Shown here: positions 22,023-35,878 of the stretch, one piece after another
Position numbering within the stretch: the stretch's first letter is position 1
How the letters are laid out: each line of letters starts with the position of its first letter
Assembly: GCA_026874595.1 (NCBI GenBank)
Contig: CM049307.1
Location: forward strand, 62,776,370-62,840,369
Source: Sipunculus nudus
Taxonomy: Eukaryota; Annelida; Sipuncula; Golfingiida; Sipunculidae
Length of the DNA: 64,000 nt
Reading direction: 5' to 3'
The notes under the pieces: model-generated
What the model saw: only the letters and a program-made list of their open reading frames with translations
The model's database searches: none
Told to the model about the DNA's origin: nothing
Program-made: the position numbers and the translations under genes

Positions 22023-24790
22023 TATTCTTTTCCGAAATGTGACATACAAGTTGTTTCAATCAAGTTCTCGAACAAACTGGACCACGGGTGACCTTAACCC
22101 TGACCTTCAAAGTCAAATCTATAAAGTTATATGATTTTTGTAAATACCATGACTTTTTAAGTAGTGCACATTTTCCTCAAATTAGGGGAGGGGGACAAAC
22201 GGTGGAGACATATTTGTTTTTTGAGACTGCAAAAACAGAACCATTCTAGTTTATCAATTACTAAATCTTTATTCAGGGGGGATCGTTCATAATGTACTGG
22301 TATGCCACAAGGCCTTGGTAACATGTAAACAAAATTCAGATATATAAACACACTGTTAATATATGGACGATGTTTGTAAGGACGATGCTAAACAATCGTT
22401 TAAGGGACATAATTCGGAGCAATATAATGCCTTTTCTTTTACACTATCAGTTCAGTTTTGCTTTACACATAAGGTCCCCAGCCAAACTATCCCAGCACAC
22501 AGTCTCAGTACCTCGCACACGACTTTATTTGGTTCTGCGTGTTTGTTAACACAGTCCACATGTGTCTGTTTACCATAACACAGCCGCATGAAAGGAAGTC
22601 CGATTGTGAGTCATAACACGCGGTATGTCAGCCAGCGGGAACATGTACAACATTTTTTTGGGCTAAGTCAGTCTTGAATCTCCTGATTGACAGATGTTGT
22701 GGCTCCGCGATGCACACGGCCCCACCCGCTGTGTGTTTATGTTGACACCTGTGATCGCGCCCGATCCACTCTTTTTAACACTCGTTTACAGGAGTATATG
22801 TACGGTTTCAAGACAACCTTTTGTCAGGTACAGATTTATTTAAAAGGAAAAAAAGCCATTTTACGTGTTAATTCAACATGTTTTGTAGGTGATTTGGTCC
22901 CTTAAACCTCTGCTTAAGTGAAACAGACCCGCCTTTTCAAAAGGCAAATATTACTCAAGTGTGATTACGCTTTTACCTGTCCCGTGCGTAGGCATCGTTA
23001 TTTATAGATGACAGGAATGCACAGAGATAACCTTGATACATTTGTATCTACAAATGATATAAATAGCAATATCAGTAATCTTTGCATGCTATTCGCTTGG
23101 ATATAGAAAAACGGAGCAAGGTGTCTGGGCGAGCGAAAGTACGTTTTGGATGTGAAAGTTTGTATTTATTAGATGTATAATTTGTTTGTCTCAAACATTT
23201 TTTGTATGTTCTTACCGGAAATCGGTTATCTTGACCATTATCTTCAAGGTAAAATAAGTCGAAATAAAATAATGTGAACCCCAAAACTTTTGAAGTATTG
23301 CATATTTTTCCTAAAATTTGCATATTTTCCCTCCAAGTTGTTTCAACAGAGATCTCAAAGGAGTTCGAAATCTGGTGATCTTGGCCTGGATTTGTAAGGT
23401 CAAATCAGTTGAACTATAAGCCTGTGGTTTCTTGGGATTAGTCTGATTACTGTGGTATATTCCGCTGAAGGAAAGACCCATAATAAAAGCCAAGAAGTGC
23501 AGAGGTGCAGGATCAAATTGTATTGGTGGTCGAGACATGCTAAAAAATTGTGAATATACGAGCCTAAGATTAAGATTATTATTGCTATCATTAACTCGGC
23601 TTTTTACGGTGCTGTATGATCTATATACACGGATTTAAAGCTTGTATGTATTTCATGACTTTAGCCTGACAGATAAGTGAAAGTTCGGTCATAGAAACAC
23701 TTAGAATAATTCCCTGTAAAGCTTGCAGACTATTATTTCAGTGGCCCATGGCCGCATTAGGCGATGTAATTTAGTACACCAGCTACAGTTTGTCGACAGC
23801 GATCGAGACGTACAAGCAGAGGACGCCGTTCTCCAAAATGTAATTATGTATTTGAACCGGTCTTCCCCCAGCGCTACTTATCAAGCACAAGTTTCTCACA
23901 TTGAAGCCTGTGGCTGGCGGAGTCGCTGGGGGACGCGGCCCTTCAGGGATCCTCGCGGGACCACTGTTCTGTTGGCTCTTATTTGTCATGTATAATGACC
24001 ATTAACCCTAGCACTGATGTATGTGAGGGCCGCCATAATCCATTCTGTAAGCTTTAGGCGCTGTACCGTCGTCAGAAAATGCTTAGCTTCACCATCTGCT
24101 ATAACGCATCGTCACTCGAGGTTTACTGGCGCCAGTCTCCCGTTAGAGGTCACTGCTGTTTGCACTAACCCCTCCGTTCTGTAAAACTCCATATCTGAAA
24201 TTCGGTTACTTTCCCCTGCACCCCGAAGAAGAATGAACTGACACACATATTACTCACTGGTTGCTTATAAGCTTGTCGCCATCCAATGCAACAAAAACAC
24301 CCCCAGCTAATGACGAAAACTGTTGAAATCCTCTATCACTTTGGGCGAGACAAGAAACAAAAAAGAAAATGTCTGCCCAACTGCAATAACAAGGCTAAGT
24401 TACAGACCACAAATTTTCAAAGTCTAGTGACCTTTTGAAAATGACGCTGCCTGCTATTAGCTTTTAGCTGTACTGACCTCTAGCGGGAAAATAAATCAAT
24501 ATATCATAAACAACAGCGATAATTGGATCGCATGACAAACTAGAAACTGAGATAAAAGGGAAATATCACACTTTGTTCTGACTGAGTGGGTAATAGGCCT
24601 ACATGGAAATATGGACTACTTCATGCAAACTTCATAACTTCATACAAACAATTAAATTTTAGTATAGAGTATATATTTTAGAATATCCCTGCATCTCACT
24701 CTGACAGCCTACTATAATTTGTGGATTTGGTCGAGGTCGAAAAAGTGTTATACTCTAAACTTTTCCGATACAAATCCCTTTGCCACTATA
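22023..24790. other. Intronic sequence, nothing recognised
   Basis: No supported gene, tandem array or transposon end in this 2.8-kb stretch. A GC-richer patch at 23720-24000 is open on both strands but has no recognisable motif. Confidence 0.5.
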
Positions 24791-24798
24791 TATATATA

Positions 24799-25705
24799 CA
24801 GTAGAACGCCTGTATTACGGTCACCATCGGGACTGGATGAAAGTGGCCCTAATGCAGGAGTGGCCGTTATACAGGACTTGACCAGTATAGGGGGTTAAAA
24901 TGTAACACGAAACCGGGTTCAAATCTTTATTACAATAAAAAAATAAACGTATATACAGAGTATTAGTATAATAACTGTTATCAATAAAAAATAAAATATT
25001 TACAATCACGTCAAAGTGATTGGGACAGAGTATGCGCAACATTTCATACATGTAACAATTTTTATTTTGCATTCAAAATTATTAATGTATGGGCAAATGA
25101 TGCGATGTTTGCCGCACTGTTTTCGTTTGATGTACGTGTTCGCAAGGACATTAAAGACACTTTAAAGATCCACAGTTTGCCTAACGTTTTTCTGATGACA
25201 TAATCATTGGGACCCGCTGGTTGTCGTTAATTAAATGACAAACACCCTGATTAAGATCCAACTCGCACGACTGATTCCCAAACATACACGCAGGTGGGAA
25301 CACATGCCTTACTATTGTGCATACTAATGAGGCTAAGTGGGGGGAGTGCGACACTGGCTACGTATCGCAAATACTCCGTCACGGTCGAGTGGTTACTTTT
25401 ATCCAGGCACTCATTAACAGACAGGAATATGTGAGAGCGGACACTTGTGTAATAATATTGAGGTCAAAAGTGACCGCTCGATTTGTTGAGCTCATGTCAC
25501 GGAGTCACTGCCCCTGACCGTAATTGAGGCGTTTTCCGGCCTGCGGCACCGAGAGACCTGGCCGTAATACGGAATAGAGGAGTGACCGTAATTGACAACC
25601 AAATGATTATGAAATATAACGGTCGAAAATTCGGGACCGGAAAATCTGACCTTAATAGACGTATTGACCGTTATTGAGACGTGGCCGTTAGCAGGCGTTC
25701 TACTG
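24799..25705. mobile_element. Non-autonomous pogo/Tigger-like DNA transposon
   Basis: The left end is CAGTAGAACGCCTGTATTAC. The right end read inverted is CAGTAGAACGCCTGCTAACG, identical over 14 bp and alignable over about 25 bp. TA flanks both ends (24797-24798 and 25706-25707). Many subterminal copies of a motif like GACCGTAATTGAGGCG occur in both ends: GGCCGTTATACAGG, GACCGTAATTGAGG, GGCCGTAATACGG, GACCTTAATAGACG and GACCGTTATTGAGACG. Such arrays are typical transposase-binding sites. At 907 bp and without a long ORF it is a deletion derivative or MITE. It sits inside a TA-rich stretch, consistent with TA targeting. Confidence 0.86.

Positions 25706-25708
<3 letters not shown>

Positions 25709-25777
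<69 letters not shown>
25709..25777. repeat. (TA)n microsatellite
   Basis: Pure TA tract directly abutting the right end of the 907-bp transposon. Confidence 0.97.
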
Positions 25778-25779
<2 letters not shown>

Positions 25780-26260
25780 TCTCTTCAGTCCTTCCCGCCC
25801 CGGCCAGTTACTCATAAAAGTGACTCATAAGTGACTGGGGCATACTTGAGAACTTCCACATACCCAATACAACAACAAGTGGATATGCAAAACTTCAACT
25901 CCCCCAATGCGAGTATGGTGGGGAGCACCTCTTGGAAAGGCGGAATGGCGGTAAAGATTCCCTCATACTCGAAATTGGGTCTTTATTGTTTAGTTCCAGT
26001 GTGTATTCAATCTCTAGTAAACAAGTCGTCAAAAATCAATGGTGACATCTGGGGTTATATTATTGTTTAATTCTATTTTAAAGGTTTTAGGTTGGCACAA
26101 TGTTTGTTGTACATTGATAGTGGTCATATGATCCTAGATGTAATTAGCTGAGTTATTTCAGGTTTGTTGACAATAGGTGCATGCGTTTATGCTTTTCTGT
26201 ATACTGTATAATTATGTGTATGTTTCTGAACTCTCCTGTTCTTATATATATATACATATA

Positions 26261-26288
26261 TGAGAGAGAGAGAGAGACAGAGAGAGAT
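26261..26288. repeat. (GA)n microsatellite
   Basis: Short GA tract next to a TA tract. Confidence 0.9.
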
Positions 26289-26289
26289 T

Positions 26290-29200
26290 TCTACGTAATT
26301 TAACGTTTTGAATGCTTGATGGAGGGACAACTCGTCACTCTTGACTTACTACTCCTTTTAGGCAACAAACATGAAAATATAATGTAAAATGTATTAAATA
26401 AAAATAAAAAAAGGAATAGTCTGTTCGGTGGAAAGATCGCTTAATTTTTCATTCAACCCTTAATGCTGCTGTTTAGCAAAAGTCATGAAAGAAAGATAAC
26501 GAACTCTACATAATTGACATTGACCAATCAGTGTGCGGCTTGAAAGTGCATAAATAACTGATGGACCCGGATGCCGGTGCACAATGTATTACCATCTCCT
26601 TCCAAAACAGGAGTCTGGCCGGCTCCGTGTTCAAGGTTTCCGATCAGACCGTTTAACCAATCCGTCAAAATCTCAGCTCTCTCAGGGGAACACGCAGTGT
26701 ACTTGTGCATGCTGGCCAGTCGGGAAGCGCTTCACTAGCCAGACAGACAACGACACCACGGAGACATGGGTAGCCGAGACGCATGACCTACTCACCCATG
26801 TTGCATCTTGATAGTTACTTACAAATTTAGGGAATTTTGGTGCAAAATTCATCCTAATTCCATTTGTAATGTTACAAACAACTGTCATTGTATTTAAAAT
26901 TTAAGGACGCACTCGAGGCTTTAACAGCATTTATATAAGGTATAAATGGTATGATTCATGCCAAAGCATTTATTGGTGTCTTTCAACAAGTGGTAATACC
27001 AAACAAATGTATGTTTTAATAATAGTGATTATGCTTATTATATAATCTACTCGGACTCGCTTTTGGGGTGACCCAGTAGTTTTACATTTTCGATTGCATG
27101 TCATTTTTAAGCGGTCACAGCAAGCCACCACATAAACCCTAATACTTCATGTATGGTTATACACCGGAGGGTGAAGTGTAAGAACGCAAACGAAAAAAGG
27201 AATATAGATTGATTAATATAAACCCTAATAAGGCTGGATACTGTTAAACCTAGGCCATTCATTGCCGCTCAGAGTACGGATACACAGGAAAAAGACCCCT
27301 ATACAGTATATATGTGGTTAATCTGATATTTACCCTTTAATGTAAATGTGTTTTAGCCCTAAGAACATAGAGAGTGCCTTTATAATGGTTTCTAAAATAT
27401 ATTCTATTTTTTTTAATTCCCTATGCAATAGTAGAAAGCAAACTGTCCTTCTAAAATGTTTTTTTATTATATTATACCTTTATCACTGACGCAAATTTTC
27501 TTAATTGATTATCATTATAAAAGTCATTTAAGAAAAGTATTTGTAAACAATTTTTATTTTTTTTTTAAATGTTCACTGCATAGCTACCAATTATTAAGCC
27601 ATGGTTTGAGGCATCCTGCCGTATGACCAATTCTGAAAAAAAACGCTATCAGTTGACCCATAGATTTTGCCTGTATCAAGGATGCAGGAATTTTACGGGC
27701 GACTAGGGTACTCCGCGATTACCAAAACCTGCATGTATATAATATTGATGCTCGCCGTGTCGTAGAGGAAGATTTATATACAAGTTTACGATTTGGACAA
27801 TTTTTCCAGTTGGCAAAAAGTTCTTTGCCTTTTATCCTAACCAGAGGTCCCTCTAGAGGCATTCCTCACGGCCCAGTGACAAAATACCGGCAGACAGCAG
27901 CGTTTCTATGTGTTTGTAAGTTTATTGATGTTCTTCAGAGCCTGCTGGTTCGTTACTATAGAAACTATCCATCTTGAGCAATTATCCGCAGCCGTAGACA
28001 CGGGACACTATATCAATCCTTGTCCGCCCATTTTTACACTTATACATAAAAAAAATCACCGTTGAAACCGATATAATCGGAGACGAATGATCTCCTGAAA
28101 CGACGGATCCATTTTCAAACATGCCCCCCGGCAAATTCCTAGTTAGACGGGACAATATCTCTGTCCGTGAATTAATTCAAAGAATATACTCTCGGATTAG
28201 CCTAATTGCTTACATTTATCCTGTGGCTTATCCCCACGAGTATTGCATATTATTTGTATTACAATGTTTTCTTCAGGGAAAGCATTGTCCCTTCAATATG
28301 TTACAACAAGTGTCTATGGTAAATCTTGAGGAAATGACTTTAACATAATATAGTTAAGATAAATTCTTATATTTTAATATTCATTAGCCACTCAATGGAA
28401 AGTGGAAGCCAAATATGAACTATTTGATTATTACTCGACAAAGCATAAAAATGTGAATAAGTAACTTGTTGAAATCAATTATGGATTGGGCCACAAAAAC
28501 ATTTTTTAACGGATCAAGGAATTAGAGTAAAAAATAGGGGCAACCGGGCGATTTTCTCTAAATAATTTACACATCGAGTTAAAAAAAAGTAAAAAGTCGC
28601 ATTGTTTCAAGAAAAATACAAAAATGATTCAATTCCTAAAATAGCGTGAACAAACACGAAATATTAATCTTTTTTTTTTATTTAACGAATTGAGGCACGA
28701 ACACAAACTGCAACATTACCGAAGACTTTGTACCCACTAAAAATAGATCCGTGAAAATGGGAGCTGTGATCCTGTACAACAGTTGATTCTAAGTCTTATT
28801 GATCTTTACAGAACACGTCCGAACTTGACCTGAACAAATGATTTCTGAATGGTCAGACACTAAAGTAAACATATCAATCTTGGCCTACTGATCAATTGCG
28901 GGACAGACCTTCCTTCCTCAGGCGTTTGTTACTTCATGTTTCATATTCGTGCATGGGCAATTAGTATGCCAGGTATTGACCATTTGGCTCTTAAATGTAT
29001 GCCAAGCATTGACAATTTAGCTGCTAAATGTTAATATTTTTGGAGTATTTAAATTTTAATTGATTAGAAATAAAACATAATGTTTCAAGGTGTTTAAACT
29101 GGATAATCAATACTGTGAGGGCATATTTATATAGCATTACCGTAATCCTTTATGAAACACTTTATGAGTTTATAAACTGTACTTTTTTTAGGTAGCAAGA

Positions 29201-29689
29201 TAATATCAATGGATACAGCGGTTTTAATTATTATTTTTAAAGGTGGGTATAAGGTTACGATGAGTTTTCATCATGGCAACATAGACAGCGAAATGGGAGT
29301 AGGAATTCTGTAACTATATCACTTTGCTAATTTTGCATGTAAGAATGAAAAAGCAAAAAAAAAAAAAAAAAAAAGAGCTCACACCGAAATTCCCTTGTTT
29401 TGATCAAGTATATAAACACAAATTAAATTACCCCATCATACATTTGCTTAATTGCAGAATAATTTTACCAGGAGTAATATATTGATATCTGTACCTGGGG
29501 TATTGGGTCGATATGAACCGATTGCTTAAGTGAAGTACTCATGACATTTATAGTTCTTCGTACTTCGTGAAAATGAATCTCAGGCTTTAAGTCACAGTTT
29601 CAAATTATTTTCATATAGGTCATCACTCCACTACTGCCAGTGCTTGGCTTACTAGTTCCTTTTGACTAGCTGTAGCGTAATAACCTCAG
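26290..29689. other. Intronic sequence, nothing recognised
   Basis: AT-rich unique DNA with a poly-A run at 29355-29374. No supported gene or repeat array. Confidence 0.5.
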
Positions 29690-30032
29690 GCGGTATGAGG
29701 AGGCAATTCTTGGGGTAAGTGCCTCCGCAGGATGGTATGCTTTCATCCCCGTTCGTGTGTGTTAGTGTGTTTACAATATAACTCACGCAATCATAAACTT
29801 AATCTTATGAAATTTTCGGGGTATTTCGGGAACGGACCAATGAATTGATTAGATTTTAGTTTGGATCCGGCACATGATCCGGATTCAGGAATGTAATCAA
29901 GGAATATTCACAAAGTGAAAGACACTTTGTGTCCTTTGAATAGGGGCCGAATAAGTGAATGCAAACACGGTTTTGTAGGCATCCTACAATAAGAACCCCA
30001 CATGGCGGAGGCTTGTATTCCTTAGAATGAAA
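29690..30032 (+). repeat. Dispersed repeat family C, copy 2
   Basis: Opposite orientation to the 60.9-kb copy. It begins with a GAGGAGGCAAT-type end and ends with GGCGGAGGCTTGTATTCCTT followed by AGAATG. Internal landmarks are CACAATATAACTCACGCAAT-like (here TACAATATAACTCACGCAAT), TTATGAAATTTTC, ATTTCGGGAA and GATCCGG-ACATGATCCGG. This is the longest copy here. Confidence 0.75.
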
Positions 30033-30037
30033 ACTTT

Positions 30038-30333
30038 ATGTTGTTTAACCTTTAAGCATGTCGGACCAGTCAAAGACTTAGTTTTCTATTGTCAGTTTAA
30101 GACTTAGTGCTATGTTGTTTAACCTTTAAGCATGTCGGACCAGTCAAAGATTTGGTTTTCTATTGTCAGTTTAAGACTTAGTGCTATGTTGTTTGACCTT
30201 TAAGCATGTCGGACCAGTCAAAGACTTGGTTTTCTATTGTCAGTTTAAGACTTAGTGCTATGTTGTTTAACCTTTAAGCATGTCGGACCAGTCAAAGATT
30301 TGGTTTTCTATTGTCAGTTTAAGATTTAGTGCG
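30038..30333 (+). repeat. 74-bp tandem repeat, 4 copies
   Basis: Four nearly identical 74-bp units, each with CATGTCGGACCAGTCAAAGA and TTTTCTATTGTCAGTTTAAG. Units 1 and 3 versus 2 and 4 differ at the same sites (GACTT or GATTT), suggesting duplication of a dimer. The array starts right at the end of the family C copy. Confidence 0.96.
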
Positions 30334-30339
30334 GTCGGC

Positions 30340-33300
30340 ACCAAGGATTGTGATGAGAAAGACACATTGGACACGATGTATTCTACTGGTTAAGGCGTTG
30401 GTTTGAGCCTCGCTATTTGCTCAAGGAAAACCTGGAAAATCCTCAAAGATTGGCTCTGTCGTAACGACAGATTATGGCTCCTAGATTATTCCAGAAGCTT
30501 CAGATAATAAAATACCCCTCTTATCGTATCCCTAAACATACAGGGCGACCAACAAATATGGAACTATCCTTACAAAGGTAAAAAAGAAAGAAAGATAGAT
30601 ATACCCTCTTTCGTCCGCTTTTTTATACATCTTTTTCATTGTAAAAAAAAGTGATAGTTTTTTATATATAAAAAGCCTGAACTTCACATTTTGTTCAGAT
30701 GCTATATTGGAAACACAAAGTTCACGTGTATCTCCTATGGAGTAAGCGCACGTTGTATCTTCGTATTCATAAGAATAACTTTACAGTACTTACAGTCCTA
30801 TTGGAGGTTTTTATTCCATATGACTCGTCAAGCAGACGAGCGTTAAACATAAAAAAGCACCATTTATCTTTTTTAAGCACTTTGACAGCTTGAAATAATA
30901 GGTAATAAAAAACAGATATTCTGATCTAATGATTATCTTATTCTGTTGTTTTATATCTAGTATAATAGATAAAACTATTTCCTATGTATTCATGTAAACC
31001 ACGAAAAACATAATGCCGGGAATATGAATCTCCTAAGGGCTAAAAAATGCCACACACTACGTTTCAAAGGAATTTTTACAAGAGGTTTTAAAGTACATAT
31101 AAAGGTATATATTCTTCTTCCTGTGTAGGAGAAAAAAACATATTTTAACAATATTTTGGTAAAGATTCATTTTTTATTGTCCTCAACAAGCCCCGAAGTC
31201 GCATACGACTGAGGCAAAAACTAAAACCATGGTTACAGTGAGAATGTGACTATTCTCACTGGGTGGTGTGAGTTCTGTTTGAGGTTACTTGATGACGTAA
31301 GGCACAGCTAATATGCAGATAGTGCCCTCCATATATAGATCCCTGTTGTAAAGCCCTCAATGGAGCTTAAGATGTACAAGAAAGGCACAAATACCAGCGA
31401 GAACCGTGATCTAACGAGCCACATGTCACACCTGGTTATTGCTGGCGGTACTCTGGTTGGTTGCTGTCAAACAGTGACGTGTCAGCCGCGTGCATTTAGG
31501 CTACAAACCGTAACCCCGGGGGACGAGCCGTTCATCAGGACTTTCTATGATTGATTGATATTCTTTATTTCTCCGAATGGAAGAGGATATACATCAATAC
31601 TCTGCTAATAAATTACAAAGAGACGGCATTCATACAATATAAACAACTGTCCTGTCGCCATTAAAGATACGGTAGCTTGAGGGTTAAACGTAATTTATTT
31701 GAGAGTTTTATAAAGAAAGACCTTTGTATAGCTAACATTTCCTTTTTATTGAATTTATAAAATTCATTTTCATAAGTAAATAATCAACACAAAAAAAGTA
31801 AGCGATTCTCAGTTTTCAATTTAAACCTTAAGCTATGAATTAAGGCCATCGATAAAACTGTAAAAAACATGTAAGATAGGCCTTCTTATTTTAAAGAAAC
31901 TGCTAAAGGCTAATGAGAGAGAGAGAGAGACGGGGGGGGGGGGGGGGGGGGGAGAGGATGAAGGAGAGACAGACAGAAAAATAGGCAGACAGACAGAGTT
32001 AATATTTATATATTAACATTAACTCTCTCTGGTTGTCTGATTGTTTGTCTGTGGTCTTATCATCATGGGTTTTCTGTAAGGTCTTTTCTTAAATGGGCGT
32101 TTTTTTAGACAATTTATAGAATGAAAATAATATCAATCAGCTTACGTTATTTTAGAGGAATATGACCACAACAGGCTAATATACATCAGTAAAGTCCTAT
32201 GATGCCTACCAATTTAATGACGCCAGCTTTTTACCAATGTTTTCCATTCTGTTTAAGGTCAGTTTTTTTTACGAGGGACCGTACATTTTTTTATAATAAT
32301 GTTCACCTCACCACACATTGTTGGCCTCAAATGAACAATTCGCAAAGGAGTGTGGGTCGACAGACAAAGGAAGTGGGTAGGGAGAAGATAGTATGACAAA
32401 TCTGTTTATCTTTGATTGTGATCAAAGAATTTAGTCAGCCGGCCCTGTCTGTCTGCCACTCTGTTGAGCACCGGACCTGACTGTCAACGCAAACAGCTAG
32501 CGTAATTTAGCAATGAAGGCTACAAATTTGATAATGTAGGTCGTTTGTTACCGGTTTACGGCATGACGCCTCTAGGTGACAATATGTCCGTAGCTTAACG
32601 TTTATATGATTTCTTCCTCGGTTCCTCAGCAGAAAATGAAATTACTCAGCGTCTAGTTATAGTTTTAGTTCTATACGAGACATGACCTGTACAGGTTATG
32701 CATGACAAACATGATACATTGTTTAATAAAAGCTCCAATCTGACACATCGTATTGTTTTTACTTTGTTCCGATTAAAAGCACGATATGTTTCTTCAAAAA
32801 CATACCAGTACCTATTTCAACACTTTTCAAAGGGAAGCAGTTATTAGAATTCAACAACCCCACCAAAATTCCGTTTATGTTTTCATTGGACCATTATATA
32901 AGCACATGAATTTCCTACCATTCCGTACCGTCCTTTTGATCTGGAGATGAATACTTGATGAGATCGTTTTCTAGTAAATTTCAATACAAAAAAGAACTTA
33001 AAAAGTAAAACAATACATGTGAAAATGAATCAGTGTAATATTGAATAATTGTACATTCATAACTTAAGTTACACTGTTTTCTTTCTCAGTGATAACATCC
33101 TTTTGTATATTGAGCGAGGTTTATACCGTACCTGCAGTTAGACTAGGCGCTCCTATTATAATCTCGTGACTGCGTTTGCTGCCGTGGCACGGGAACCGGC
33201 CCAGATTGTGAGATGAGTGAAGCTGTGGGATGCTCGGGGGTCACCTTAATCTATTGTTAGTCGGACTAAAACGAGCAGGACACAAATTTTCTCTCCCCAG

Positions 33301-35310
33301 CACACAGGAAAATCCTGCGGCTAAGATAGGCGCAGCTGCAGACTAAATGACAGATTCAGACGTTTTCAATTACCATTAGACCCCGGTATGAGGTATCCCC
33401 CTACACGCCCGGGTCTTTCCACTTTCATTTGTCAGCGACAAGCCCCCCGGCTAAGACAACGACCACCGATGCTTTTTGCGCGTATGCTACTCTGCATGCG
33501 TTGAAGGAACCTCTGTGTATTAAAGGGATGGCTTGCTCGACTCCCATGGTGCCATCAAATATTTGGTCCCATCCTCCGATCAGCCGCTTGAATACGAATG
33601 GTGAAGATGTCATTTTAAGGCAAAGATTCCAGCATATACGGTGCCACAGGACAAGCCGTCCAACAGACGGGTCAGGCTTGCTGTTCAGCAGCAGTTGGCT
33701 GCTTTGGGGACTCCTCTTCTGCAGAAACCTCCTCCAGATCGAAAGAAAAGCCTGTCTGGCCAACCGCGATAAACCGATTGGCAATTTCGCCAGCGCACTT
33801 GGAGCTCAAAATGAAAGCCCATTGACAGCAAATCTATGATCACACATGGCTAGCATGCAAAAATGATAAACGAAATCATGTTGAAGACCAATTAACGGCA
33901 GGGTTCGCATCGAAATCGCCTGTCCCAGGTTCACCCGCTCATACGCTGGAACATCCTTCGGCCCCTGAATCCCTGTATAATATGTGGTAAGCACGATGTT
34001 GACTCTGCTGCAGATGCTAGTCTTTCAGAACACTATACATCCTTTTGTGCTTTCTCTCTATTATGTTGTTTTCATTTTCAATACGTTACTCAAGAAAAGA
34101 GAGAATCAATTTCAGTTTTTTTATGTTTCTTTAATATGACTGCGCAATTGTTCTGTCGTGTACCGTGACGTGCATCGTTAAAATGGAAACAATCTACCTG
34201 TAAATAGTATTAAGAATAATATTTCACATAGACTCTCAATGAAATATACCGGAAATGGAACAATCATCAAATGATTTTTTATAACATTGAAATCAACTAA
34301 GGTTTATCCATCATGGGAAGGGCAAAGTAGGACGCATCCTACTGGTTATATTTTCATAAAACAGGATTTAACGATAATTAACGGAAGACGGGTGCGTTTA
34401 ATTTGTACCAATTCTCGTGGGTTTGGTCGAGATGTATTGGATCATTACAAGACAGGTCTCCGGAGAGACTTTCGGTTCGGCATCTACAGCCTCAGGGTTT
34501 CTTAGTCTGCTTGCTGTGGCAGTGCTGGTCATCAGGGTAACGTAAGTATCCACAGGAAGTCGTTCTAATCATGAACACTTGGCCACTAAACCACACGAGT
34601 CAGTTTCTTTCATTACATTACACAATATGCCACCTTTGAGACCATCTCATCTTGTTCCGTAAATCACCCCTCCCCTTGCAAATATAAGTACCAAAACAAG
34701 CAGATAAATTTTTTATATATGACGAATCATGTATAACTCGAAATTATGATACACTATAGCGGTAAACTTAATCTAATCAGTATTTTATTCGAAATTACGA
34801 TATCTTCGGCGAATCATCTGGATTGTCAATGTAAAACTAATGCCCTGGTAAAAAATAAAGCTATGCTTGTGTATTGTTAATTCCCAGTATACAAAATATC
34901 ATACCAATCTTGTAGCATACCTAGATTTTAATTAACTCAAGTTTTGATTTACTAGCATATTTGTACAAAGCAGTTTATACTTCTTTCTCAAACAGAATCT
35001 AAGAGGTTGCTATATAGGGCCTAAGATTAAAATCGGCCAATGCTCGGTATAAAAAGAATAAAAATATTAAAGAGTTTTATACGTACGACCGAGATTCATC
35101 AAAATTTTTATTTTACAATAAAAGGTATCCTCCAAGTATCAGAACAGAAAGTTGTTTGGGAAGGCTAGAAATGCATGATTGCTTACATATAATTAAAATA
35201 GACAGGTATTATATATAAGGTAGCATACAAATGATAACCAGAATATTAGTATTATTATAAAATATTGCATCATGTAGGAAGTAATCTCACGCAGTTATGG
35301 AACACTCCAT
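30340..35310. other. Intronic sequence with small low-complexity tracts
   Basis: Mostly unique DNA. There is a GA tract then about 20 G at 31912-31953. A near-palindrome around 32000-32030 (GAGTTAATATT ... ATTAACATTAACTC) is flanked by CAGACAGACAG and its complement. A GC-richer open region at 33425-33840 is discussed under findings. Confidence 0.55.
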
Positions 35311-35315
35311 CGTTC

Positions 35316-35878
35316 ATGTAATCACCGAGAATCAGATATCGCTTGAGCCAAAATCCGTGGCATGTAATAAACAAAAAATCAGATTTTGCCTGAGTCCAAA
35401 ACCGTGGCATGTAATCAACGGGAATCAGATACCGATTTAGTAAAAAATCCGTCGCATGTAATAAGTGAGAATCAGATATCGCTTGAGCCAAAATCCGTGG
35501 CATGTAATAAACAAAAAATCAGATTTTGCCTGAGTCCAAAACCGTGGCATGTAATCAACGGGAATCAGATACCGATTTAGTAAAAAAACCGTCGCATGTA
35601 ATCAGTGAGAATCAGATATCGCTTGAGCCAAAATCCGTGGCATGTACTCAACAAAAAATCAGATTTTGCCTGAGTCCAAAACCCTGGCATGTATTCAAAG
35701 GGAATCAGATACCGATTTAGTAAAAAAAACCGTCGCATGTAATCAGTGAGAATCAGATATCGCTTGAGCCAAAATCCGTGGCATGTAATCAACAAAAAAT
35801 CAGATTTTGCCTGAGTCCAAAACCGTGGTATGTAATCAACGGGAATCAGATACAGATTCAGTAAAAAACCGTCGCATG
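35316..35878 (+). repeat. 140-bp higher-order tandem repeat (3 x 46 bp), 4 copies
   Basis: Four copies of a 140-bp unit, each made of three diverged ~46-bp monomers sharing the frame GAATCAGAT-x-x-CGCTTGAGYCAAAA-x-CCGTGGCATGTAATCA. The three monomer types recur in fixed order (ATATCGCTTGAGCC, TTTTGCCTGAGTCC, ATACCGATTTAGTA), so this is a true higher-order array. Open frames across it only reflect the periodicity and are not genes. Confidence 0.95.

Noticed and set aside
30350-30480. tRNA-like A-box (TGGTTAAGGCG) suggesting a second SINE
   Set aside because: No B-box at the right distance and no central domain. At most a fragment.
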